This document shows, in pieces, positions 1 to 7,800 of a DNA stretch of 64,000 bases (position 1 is its first letter; the number at the start of each line of letters is the position of its first letter). The DNA is taken from the NCBI GenBank assembly GCA_964457335.1, contig CAYWGD010000006.1, forward strand, positions 1 to 64,000, given 5' to 3'. Source of the DNA: CAJBVW01 sp964457335. Lineage in GTDB: Bacteria; Myxococcota_A; UBA796; SXON01. A program made the translations under genes and the position numbers. The notes under the pieces are model-generated. The model ran no database searches. It saw only the letters and a list, made by a program, of their open reading frames with translations, and was not told the DNA's origin.

Positions 1-120
1 AGCGGGCGGCCGGCTCCGCCGGCCGGCTCGGCGCGGCCCCGGCCCTTCCGCGTGCACCCGACAGGTCGACCGGGCCGCGCCAGCCGAGCGGCTCCGCCGC
101 GAGCCCCGCAGGGGACCGAC

Positions 121-152
121 CCCCACGCGCGGCGGCCACGCCGCGCGTGGGG
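121..152. terminator. GC-rich hairpin 3' of the MmcQ/YjbR gene
   Basis: Arms of 13 bp (CCCCACGCGCGGC at 121-133 and its exact complement at 140-152) enclose a 6-nt loop, just beyond the stop of the minus-strand gene. No T-tract follows on either strand, so a classical intrinsic terminator is not shown. Bases 1-120 hold further GC-rich self-complementary sequence (for example around 8-27) and no credible gene. Confidence 0.45.
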
Positions 153-162
153 GGCACGCCCA

Positions 163-483
163 TCAGCCGGCGGACAACCGCTTCGGCGCCTTCTTCCGCC
201 ACGCCTCCGCGAGCAGCGCCGCCACCTGCTCGCGGTCCGCGCCGGCGACGGTCACGCGCACGCCGCAGCGCTTCTTGCCCCACCAGAGCTCCGCGACCGC
301 CGGGCTCGTCGCGACCGCCGCGTCGATGGCCGCGTCGTCGACGAACACGTGCAAGAACTGCCGATCCGGCGGCACGGTGGCGAAGATCTTCCCACGCACG
401 CGGAAGGACGTGAAGTCGAAGTGCGGCTCCTCGGTCACCTGCGGGAAACCCAGGGCCAGGTCCCACACCTCGTCGATCTCCAT
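163..483 (-). CDS. MmcQ/YjbR family protein
   Basis: A 106-aa protein with the whole YjbR-like (CyaY-like) fold signature: N-terminal EIDEVWDLALGFPQVTEE, central FRVRGKIFATV, and a C-terminal WWGKKRCGVRVTVAG segment leading into a basic helix. The length is normal for this small cytosolic family, whose members are often annotated as DNA-binding although their biochemical role is poorly known. It starts at ATG 483 and is divergent from the polyketide operon, sharing a 93-bp intergenic region with it. Nothing links it to polyketide chemistry except this shared region. Confidence 0.85.
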   Translation of the reverse strand: MEIDEVWDLALGFPQVTEEPHFDFTSFRVRGKIFATVPPDRQFLHVFVDDAAIDAAVATSPAVAELWWGKKRCGVRVTVAGADREQVAALLAEAWRKKAPKRLSAG

Positions 484-491
484 CGCGGCCT

Positions 492-542
492 CCGCTCAGA
501 CGTCTACCCGGGAAAATGTTGGCCTGAGCGGTTCCTGAGCGG
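492..542 (+). promoter_or_regulatory. Candidate SARP-type operator: direct repeats at 11-bp period
   Basis: CCTGAGCGG occurs at 523-531 and again at 534-542, an 11-bp start-to-start spacing. An inverted copy of its core (CCGCTCAG) lies at 492-499. SARP regulators are known to bind heptamer direct repeats spaced by one helical turn near the -35 region. A SARP-family gene lies at the far end of the same locus, and these repeats sit 35-54 bp before the first start codon. That this is its binding site is inference. The HMGS Shine-Dalgarno (CCGGAGG) follows at about 566-572. Confidence 0.5.
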
Positions 543-576
543 GGGGGTGTGACCCTGGGAGTGCCCGGAGGCTCCC

Positions 577-1782
577 ATGTCGGTCGGCATCGACGATCTC
601 TCCCTCTACGCGAGCGCGCTCGCCCTCGACTTCCGCGCGCTGCTCGGCGTGCGGCGGAACGTGGAGGAGAGCGACTGGCAGAACATCGGCTTCCACCGCC
701 GCACGGTCCTCCCGCCCTGGGAGGACGCCGTCACGCTCGCGGTGAACGCGGCGCGGCCGCTCGACACGTCGAAGGTCGGGCTCCTCGTGGTGGGGACCGA
801 GAGCGCGGTCGACTTCGGGAAGCCGATCAGCTCCTGGGTGCACGGCGCCCTGAACCTCCCGGCCGACTGCCGCAATTTCGAGGTCAAGCACGCCTGCTAC
901 GGCGGCACCGCGGCGCTCCACACCGCGCTCGACTGGCTGCGCGCGCGCCGGGGCTCCGGGCGGACCGCGCTCGTCATCACCACCGACGAGGCCCGCCGCC
1001 ACCCGGACGACCCCTCCGAGCTCAACGGCGGCTGCGGCGCCGTCGCGCTCTTGCTCCGCGAGGACCCGCGCCTCGTCGCGTTCGACCCCGAGGGCTTCCC
1101 CGCCGCGATGGACGTGTGGGACGTGGCCCGCCCGAGCGCCACCTTCGAGTGGGGCGACCCGGTGCTCTCGCTCTACGCCTACCTGGACCTCGCCGAGGCC
1201 GCGTTCGACCGCTGGCGCGAGGCCACCGGCAAGTCCACGGACGACCTCGACTTCCTGCTCTACCACGCGCCGCTGTTGTCGCTGCTCCAGCAGGTGCACC
1301 AGGTCGTGCTCGCGAGCGAGGGCGTGTTCGGCAACGAGGTGGCGGCGCGCTTCGAGCGGATGGTGGCGCCGTCGCTCGGCTACAACCGCGAGCTCGGGAA
1401 CATCTACGGCGGGAGCCTGTACGCCTCGCTCGCGGGGCTCCTCGCGCACAACGACGTGCCGGGCGGCGCGCGCCTGGGGATGTTCGCCTACGGCTCCGGG
1501 GCCTGCGCGGAGCTCTGGACCGGCGTGGTCCAGCCCGGCGCGTCGCAGCGGGTCCGCGCCCGCGGCATCGACGCGCACCTGAAGGCGCGTCGCCCGGTCG
1601 ACGTCGCCACCTTCGACGCGCTCGGCATCGCGACCGAGGGGCGCTTCGGCCGCGAGGTGGAGGGGCCGCACGTGCCGCCGGCGCCGGAGTGGGCGCCCCT
1701 GTTCGAGGAGGCCTACGCCGGGACCGGGCGCCTCGTGCTCACGCACATCGACCGCTACCGCCGCCACTACGTGGGAGCCTGA
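577..1782 (+). CDS. Hydroxymethylglutaryl-CoA synthase family protein (beta-branching HMGS)
   Basis: A 401-aa thiolase-fold protein. The catalytic triad of the HMGS family is visible: Glu75 in VVGTESAVDF, the nucleophile Cys107 in EVKHACYGG, and His230 in FLLYHAPLL. In polyketide pathways such enzymes (PksG/CurD type) condense an acetyl group carried by a donor ACP onto the beta-keto group of an ACP-bound intermediate, installing a beta-branch. A mevalonate-pathway role is less likely here because ECH1, ECH2, a free ACP and a free KS follow in the same operon. ATG 577 has GGAGG six bases upstream. The next gene starts one base after its stop. Confidence 0.88.
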   Translation: MSVGIDDLSLYASALALDFRALLGVRRNVEESDWQNIGFHRRTVLPPWEDAVTLAVNAARPLDTSKVGLLVVGTESAVDFGKPISSWVHGALNLPADCRNFEVKHACYGGTAALHTALDWLRARRGSGRTALVITTDEARRHPDDPSELNGGCGAVALLLREDPRLVAFDPEGFPAAMDVWDVARPSATFEWGDPVLSLYAYLDLAEAAFDRWREATGKSTDDLDFLLYHAPLLSLLQQVHQVVLASEGVFGNEVAARFERMVAPSLGYNRELGNIYGGSLYASLAGLLAHNDVPGGARLGMFAYGSGACAELWTGVVQPGASQRVRARGIDAHLKARRPVDVATFDALGIATEGRFGREVEGPHVPPAPEWAPLFEEAYAGTGRLVLTHIDRYRRHYVGA

Positions 1783-1783
1783 G

Positions 1784-2479
1784 ATGTCCGCCCTGTACCT
1801 TCCCTTCGGCGGCGCGCTCGACCCCGAGGCGCTCGCCTGCAACCTGCACGTGCTCCGCGCGAACCCCACCCGGCCGATCGTGCTCGTGGGCGAGCCCCGC
1901 TGCTTCTGCCGCGGGCTCGACCTCGAGCGGGCGGTCAAGGGCGAGGAGGTCGGCGCGGAGCTGTTCGCGCGGCTCCTCGCCGAGCTGGACCGCCGGCCCG
2001 GGCCCGTGGTCGCGCGCGTGGACGGCGAGGCCCTGGGCGGCGGGTGCGGGCTGGCGGCCGTGGCCGACGTGGTGATCGCCGCGCCCACGGCGAGCTTCGG
2101 CCTCCCCGAGGCGCTCCTCGGGCTGCTCCCGGCCACGATCCTCCCCTACGTGGTGCGCCGCGTCGGCGTCGCCGCGGCCCGCCGCCTCGCGCTCACCGGG
2201 GAGAGCGTCGACGCCGAGGAGGCCCGCCGCCTCGGCCTCGTCGACATCGTGTCCGCGACCCCGGAGAAGGCCGTCGCGTCGACCCTCGCGCGGCTCGAGC
2301 GCATGGACCCGCGCAGCATCGCCGCGATCCGCGCGCTCACCGCCGAGCACTTCGGCCCGCCGCCCGACTACCCGCCGGCCGCGAAGGCCTGGTTCGGCGA
2401 GCTCCTCACCAGCGACCCCACCGCCGCGCGCGTCCGCCGCTGGGTGGACGGCGCGCCTCCGTGGCTGGACGACGCATGA
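1784..2479 (+). CDS. Enoyl-CoA hydratase/isomerase family protein, ECH1 type
   Basis: A 231-aa crotonase-fold protein. Oxyanion-hole segments are CFCRGLDLE (residues about 41-49) and GGGCGLAAVADVVIA (about 85-99), and a Glu follows in GLPEALLGLLP where hydratases keep a catalytic acid. Known ECH1 enzymes of beta-branching cassettes dehydrate the HMG-ACP-like intermediate made by HMGS. It starts one base after HMGS and its stop overlaps the next start (ATGA). The assignment as ECH1 rather than ECH2 rests on gene order and on the retained acid; it has not been tested against family trees. Confidence 0.82.
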   Translation: MSALYLPFGGALDPEALACNLHVLRANPTRPIVLVGEPRCFCRGLDLERAVKGEEVGAELFARLLAELDRRPGPVVARVDGEALGGGCGLAAVADVVIAAPTASFGLPEALLGLLPATILPYVVRRVGVAAARRLALTGESVDAEEARRLGLVDIVSATPEKAVASTLARLERMDPRSIAAIRALTAEHFGPPPDYPPAAKAWFGELLTSDPTAARVRRWVDGAPPWLDDA

Positions 2480-3255
2480 CCCCCGAGACCCCCGAGACCC
2501 CCGAGACCCCCGAGACCCCCGCGATCGCGTTCCCCCTCACCGAGCACGCCCCCGGCGTCGCGATCCTCGAGATCGGCGCCGACAAGCACCTCGGCGCCCA
2601 CAGCATCCCGCGCTGGGCCGCGACCGTGGAGGCGCTGCGCGCGCGCACGGACCTCTCCGTGGTCGTGCTCCGCGGCACGCCCGAGTGGTTCAACGCCGGC
2701 GCGGCGCGCGACACGCTGCTCGTCGCGGACGACGGCGAGCGTGTCACCCGCTACGTCTTCGAGGTCCCGCGCCGCGTGCTCGAGATCCCGCAGCTCACCG
2801 TGGCCGCGATGGAGGGCCACGCCGTCGGCGGCGGGCTGCTCCTCGGGCTCTGGTGCGACGTGGCCTGGCTCGCCGCCGAGCGGCTCTACGGCGCGAACTT
2901 CACCGCGCTCGGCTTCACCCCCGCGATGGGCGCCACCAGCGTGCTCGCCGAGGCCTTCGGCGAGCCCTACGCCCGCCGGATGATGTTCGACGGCCGGCTC
3001 CGCCTCGGCCGCGAGCTGCCGCTCGACGCGGGCACGAGCCCGGCGGTCCTCCCGGCCGCCGAGGTGCTCCCCGCCGCGCTGGACTGGGCCGAGGCCGCCG
3101 CCGAGGTGCCCGTCGCCACCAGCTGGGCGCTCAAGGCGACGCTTGCCGGCCGCCGTCGCAACGCGCTCGAGGCGGTCATCCCCGAGGAGACCGCCATGCA
3201 CGACGCCCTCCTCTCCCGCCCGGACATCCGGGCGGCCATCGCCGATCGCTACTGA
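2476..3255 (+). CDS. Enoyl-CoA hydratase/isomerase family protein, ECH2 type
   Basis: A 259-aa crotonase-fold protein starting at ATG 2476, inside the ATGA overlap with ECH1. The crotonase core shows GTPEWFNAGAAR for the first oxyanion segment and GHAVGGGLLLGLWCDVAWL for the second. The later GANFTALGFTPAMGAT segment lacks the hydratase acid, as in the known decarboxylating ECH2 enzymes (CurF-ECH2/PksI), which convert the glutaconyl intermediate to a beta-methyl or methylene branch. The N-terminus is odd: four copies of a 9-bp repeat (CCCGAGACC, 2479-2518) encode a Pro-Glu-Thr tract that is not part of the fold. Confidence 0.8.
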   Translation: MTPETPETPETPETPAIAFPLTEHAPGVAILEIGADKHLGAHSIPRWAATVEALRARTDLSVVVLRGTPEWFNAGAARDTLLVADDGERVTRYVFEVPRRVLEIPQLTVAAMEGHAVGGGLLLGLWCDVAWLAAERLYGANFTALGFTPAMGATSVLAEAFGEPYARRMMFDGRLRLGRELPLDAGTSPAVLPAAEVLPAALDWAEAAAEVPVATSWALKATLAGRRRNALEAVIPEETAMHDALLSRPDIRAAIADRY

Positions 3256-3297
3256 CCCCAACCGGGGGCGCGCCCCCCAGACCCGAAGGAGACCCCG

Positions 3298-3564
3298 ATG
3301 GACCGCACCGAAGTCGCCGCCATCCTCGAGAAGAACATCCGCATCGTCCTCGACATCGACGAGGACACCCCGATCGCGCCCGACAAGTCGCTCATCGCGG
3401 ACTACGGCGCCGACTCGCTGCGCATCGTGGAGCTCGTGTTCCGCACGATGCAGGACCTGCGCGTGAAGGTGAAGCGCACCGAGCTCAACAAGGCGAAGAG
3501 CATCGGCGAGCTGGCGGACATCCTGCACGCCCACGTCGCCGCCGCCAGCGCCGGGGCCGCGTAG
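3298..3564 (+). CDS. Free acyl carrier protein (donor ACP)
   Basis: An 88-aa acidic four-helix carrier with the phosphopantetheine attachment Ser40 in DYGADSLRIVEL. The neighbouring GADS motif is typical of free donor ACPs of HMGS cassettes. It should carry the malonyl/acetyl unit that HMGS transfers. A 42-bp gap separates it from ECH2, with GAAGGAGA before ATG 3298, and the KS gene starts 2 bp after its stop. It is too short to contain any other domain. Confidence 0.9.
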   Translation: MDRTEVAAILEKNIRIVLDIDEDTPIAPDKSLIADYGADSLRIVELVFRTMQDLRVKVKRTELNKAKSIGELADILHAHVAAASAGAA

Positions 3565-3566
3565 CC

Positions 3567-4817
3567 ATGACCCGCGGGATCGCGATCACGGGGATGGGCG
3601 TCGCGTGCCGCCTCGGCGAGGACGTCCCGCGCTTCGCCGAGGCCCTGTTCGAGGGCCGCTGCGGCTACGGGCCCTGGCGCGACATGGACCCGCGCGTCGA
3701 GTCCCGCGTCGGCGGCGACATGCGGGGCTTCACGCTCAAGGCGTGGCTCGACGCCCACGAGGTCCCCGGCGACCTCCGCGTCCGGGCCCAGAAGTCCTTC
3801 CGTGGGAGCCCGCTCGGCGCGCAGCTCGTCGCGGCGGCGGCGCTCCAGGCGATGGCGGAGGCGGCCGAGGACGTGGACCCGACCCGTTTCGGCCACGTCA
3901 TGTCCGCCCACAACGTGAACCCGACCTACGCCTACGAGAACACGGCGCGTTTCGCCGAGGAGCCCGAGTTCATCGACCCGCTGTTCGGGCTCTACATGTT
4001 CGACACCGACCCCCTCTCGGCGGTGTCGGAGCTGTTCGGCATCCAGGGCCCGATCCTCACGGTCGGCGCCGCCTGCGCGAGCGGCAACGCCGCCATCCTG
4101 CAGGCGATGACCTGGCTGCGCGCGGGGCTCGCCGACCGCGTGCTCGTCACCGGCGTGGCCAGCGACCTCGACCCCGTCGTGCTCCAGGGCCTCGTGATGA
4201 TGGAGGCCGTCGCGACGGGCCCCGACGACCCCGAGGGCAAGAGCCGCCCCTTCGACGTGGCCCGCAACGGCTTCGTGCCCGCCGAGGGCGCCGCCGCGCT
4301 CGTGCTCGAGCGCGCGGACGACGCCCGCGCCCGGGGCGCCACCATCCAGGCGGTGTTGAGAGGGGGCGCCCTCACCTCCTCGGCGTGCCGCCACAGCCGC
4401 CCCGACCGTGCCGGGCAGGCGCGCGCCATCCGCCTCGCGCTGGCCGACGCCGGCGTCGCCCCCGAGGCGATCACCTACGTGAACGCGCACGGCACGAGCA
4501 CCCCGCTCGGCGACCGGAGCGAGCTCGAAGCGGTGCGCGAAGTGCTCGGCGACCACGCGCTGCGCATCCCCATCAACGCGACCAAGTCGATGCTCGGCCA
4601 CGCCCTCCAGGCCGCCGCGGTGCTGGAGACCGTCGCGACGGTCGTGCAGATGCGGGCCGGCCGCGTGCACGGCAACCGCAACCTCGTCGAGGTCGACCCC
4701 GCCCTTGCGGCCTTCGATCTCCCCCGGGAGAGTCGCCCCGCCGACCTCCCCGTCGTGCTGAAGAACGCCTTCGGCTTCGGCGGCATCAACGCCGCCGTCG
4801 TCCTCGCCCGGGAGTGA
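3567..4817 (+). CDS. Free beta-ketoacyl-ACP synthase (FabF-like KS) of the cassette
   Basis: A 416-aa KAS-II-like enzyme. Active-site residues are complete: Cys170 (VGAACASGNAA), His308 (VNAHGTSTPLGD), Lys340 and His345 (TKSMLGHALQAA), and a glycine-rich FGFGG near the C-terminus. In described HMGS cassettes the free KS decarboxylates malonyl-ACP to acetyl-ACP and usually has Ser in place of the Cys. Here the Cys is kept, so either this KS still condenses or decarboxylation works without that swap. It starts at ATG 3567, 2 bp after the ACP stop, and ends in a GTGA overlap with the PKS start. Confidence 0.87.
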   Translation: MTRGIAITGMGVACRLGEDVPRFAEALFEGRCGYGPWRDMDPRVESRVGGDMRGFTLKAWLDAHEVPGDLRVRAQKSFRGSPLGAQLVAAAALQAMAEAAEDVDPTRFGHVMSAHNVNPTYAYENTARFAEEPEFIDPLFGLYMFDTDPLSAVSELFGIQGPILTVGAACASGNAAILQAMTWLRAGLADRVLVTGVASDLDPVVLQGLVMMEAVATGPDDPEGKSRPFDVARNGFVPAEGAAALVLERADDARARGATIQAVLRGGALTSSACRHSRPDRAGQARAIRLALADAGVAPEAITYVNAHGTSTPLGDRSELEAVREVLGDHALRIPINATKSMLGHALQAAAVLETVATVVQMRAGRVHGNRNLVEVDPALAAFDLPRESRPADLPVVLKNAFGFGGINAAVVLARE

Positions 4818-7800
4818 GCGTGCGCCACGTCGATCCAGAGGGTGTCAGGAATTGCGAATTGACACCTACGGCGGCGCCCGGGCCGGCCCCGGGTGGCGCC
4901 CCGGGTGTCACCCCCGGTGTCAGGAACTGCGAATTGACACCTACGGCGGCGCCCGGGCCGGGCGTAGGTGTCAATGATCAGTTCCTGACACCTCCGGGGT
5001 CACCTCCGGGGACCGTGGCCCCGAGCGCCCCCGGTGTCAGGAACTGCGAATTGACACCTACGGCGGCGCCCGGGCCGGGCGTAGGTGTCAATGATCAGTT
5101 CCTGACACCTCCAGGCACCGTAGCCCCGAGCGCCCCCGGTGTCAGGAACTGCGAATTGACACCCACGGCCGCGCCCGGTCCGGCCCGCCTGGGCCCGGAC
5201 CGCGCCCCCGTCCGGATCACCGGCCTCGCCTGCCGCCTCCCCGGCGCGGACACCGTCGACGCCGCGTTCGCCCGCCTCCGCGGCGCGCCCGCCTTCCGCC
5301 GGGTCGACCGCTGGGGCGAGCCCGCCTACGGCGCCTGGCTCGACGACCCCTGCGCCTTCGACCCCGCGCCCTTCGGCCTCGCCCCCTACGAGGCCGCGCG
5401 CATGGACCCGCAGCACCGCCTGCTGCTCACCTGCGCGCGCGAAGCCGTCGACGACGCGGGCCTCTCCCGCCGCGCGCTCGCCGGCAGCCGCACGGGCGTG
5501 TGGGTCGCGATGGGCTCGCAGGACTGGCTCTGGCGCACCGCGGTGCGGGCCGGGCACGTCGACGCCTACTCGGTCCTCGGGGTCGCCGCGGGGCAGGCCG
5601 CCGGCCGCATCGCCGCGCACCTCGATCTGCGCGGCCCCGCCGTGGTCGTGGACGCGGGCTGCGCCGCCGCGCTCGTCGCCGTCGACGCCGCCGCGCGCGC
5701 CGTCGCCTCCGGGGAGCTCGACCGCGCCATCGTCGGCGCCGTGCAGGTCGTCCTCGCGCCGGAAGGCGGCCGGATGCTCGCCGCGATGGGCGTCGAGTCC
5801 GACGGCGAGCCACCCCTGCCCTTCGACCCGGACTCGCCCGGCTCCGTCCGCGGCGAGGGCGCCGGCGTGCTCGTGATCGAGCGCGACGGCCGCCCGGCCC
5901 GCACCCGCGCGTGGATCCGCGGCAGCGCGGTCGTCCAGGCCGGCGCGGCGCTGCTGGGCGGCGTCCCCTCCGCCGACGTGCTCGCCGACGCGGCGCGCAC
6001 CGCGCTCGCCGAGGCGGGCGTGGCACCGACCGACCTCGGCTGGGTCGAGGCCCACGGCACCGGCGCCCCCGCCGCCGACGCGGTCGAGTGGGCCGCGCTC
6101 CGGTCGGTCTACCCCGACGCGCCGATCGGCTCCGCGAAGGCCGTCGTCGGGCACCTCGAAGCCGCGGCCGGCTTCGTCGGCCTCCTCTCCGCGCTCGGCC
6201 GCGCCACCCCGGAGCGGCCGCTCGTCGCGGTCGGCACCTTCGGCATGAGCGGCACCGTCGGCCACCTGGTCCTCGAGGCCGCTTCCACGCGCCGGGGCGT
6301 TCTTTCCGAGGGGGTTTTCTTGGGGCGGGGCTCTGCCCCGCAACGCCCCGCCCGGGGGGGCGAGGCCCCCCCGGGACCCCCCGGCGGGACGTCCGAGCTC
6401 GAGACGTTCCGTCCGACGCGGGGCGCCCACCCGGCCGAAGACGCCACCCCCCACCTCGTCGGCCTCTCCGCCGCCACCCCGACCGCCCTCGCGACCGCGA
6501 TCGAGCGGTGGTCCGCCGCGCTCTCCGCCGAGGACGCCGACGTCGCCGGGCTCTGCCGCGCCGCCGCGCGGCGCGACACGTGGCCGTGGCGGGTCGCCGT
6601 GGCCGGCCGCACCGCGGAGGAGCTCGTCACGGGGCTCCGTCGACCCCGCGCCGCCGCGGCCCCGGTCGCCCGGCCGCCCACGGTCGGGTTCCTCTTCACC
6701 GGCCAGGGCGCGCAGGAGCCCGGCATGGGCCGCGGGTTGTACGCCGCGGACCCCGCCTTCCGCGCGGCCTTCGACCTTGCCGCCGCCGCGTTCGCGCCGC
6801 TGGGCGTCGACGTGGCCGCGCTCTGCTTCGACGGCGGCGACCTCCGCGACACCCGGCTCGCCCAGCCCGCGCTCTTCGCGCTCCAGTGGGCGCTCGCGGC
6901 CACGTGGGCCGCCCGCGGGCTCCGGCCGTCCGTGGTGGTCGGGCACTCGATCGGCGAGCTCGCCGCCGCGGCCGTCGCGGGCGCGCTGACGCTCCCCGAC
7001 GCGGCGCGCATCGTGGCCGCGCGCGCCGCCGCGATGGGGGCGCTGCCGCCCGGCGGGAGCATGCTCGCCGTGGTCGCGCCGCGCGAGGACGTGCACCCCT
7101 TCCTCGACGGCCTCCCGCTCGACGTGGCCGTCGAGAACGGCCCCCGGCAGGTGGTCGTGGCCGGCCCGGACGACGCGATCGCTGCCCTCGAGGAGCGCCT
7201 GGAGGACGCGTTCGTGCCGTTCACCCGGCTCCGCACGTCGCACGCCTTCCACAGCCGCCTCCAGGACCCCTGCGTGCCCGGCTTCGTCGCCGCCATCGAG
7301 GGGATCCCGTCGGCGCAGCCGCGCGTTCCCTGGGTCAGCACCGCGCGCGCGGCCCTCGTCGACGCGGCGCCCGCCCCGGCCTACTGGGCCGCGCAGCTCC
7401 GTGGCACCGTGCGCTTCCGCCAGGCGATGCTCGCCGCGAGCGCCGACGTGTGGGTGGAGATCGGCCCGGGCGACACGCTCTGCAAGCACGCGCGCTCCGT
7501 CGGGGCCCAGGCGCTCCCCAGCCTCCCGCGCGGCGTCGCCGAGCCGGACGGGCTCGCCGCGGCCGTCGTCGCGCTGTTCGAGCGCGGCGCGGACGTGCTC
7601 CCCGACGACGGCGGCCCCGCCGCCCCCGCGCCGCCCTACCCCTTCGAGCCGCGGCGCTTCGGACCGGAGGGGCTCGTGCCGGACGGCCCCGGCGGCGCCG
7701 TCGCGGCCCGTGGATCGCCGACCCCTGCTCACGTTGCCGGAGGCGGGGACGAGGGCGCCGAGCCCGTCGGCCCCCCGACGGGCCCTGCGCCGGCCGCTCG

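Noticed and set aside
121..152. Classical rho-independent terminator
   Set aside because: The stem is strong but there is no T-run on either side; kept only as a hairpin of uncertain role.
577..1782. Mevalonate-pathway HMG-CoA synthase
   Set aside because: No other mevalonate gene is nearby, while the full beta-branching set follows directly.
4841..5163. CRISPR array
   Set aside because: Units alternate in orientation, spacers are similar to one another and in frame with the PKS, and no cas genes are present.
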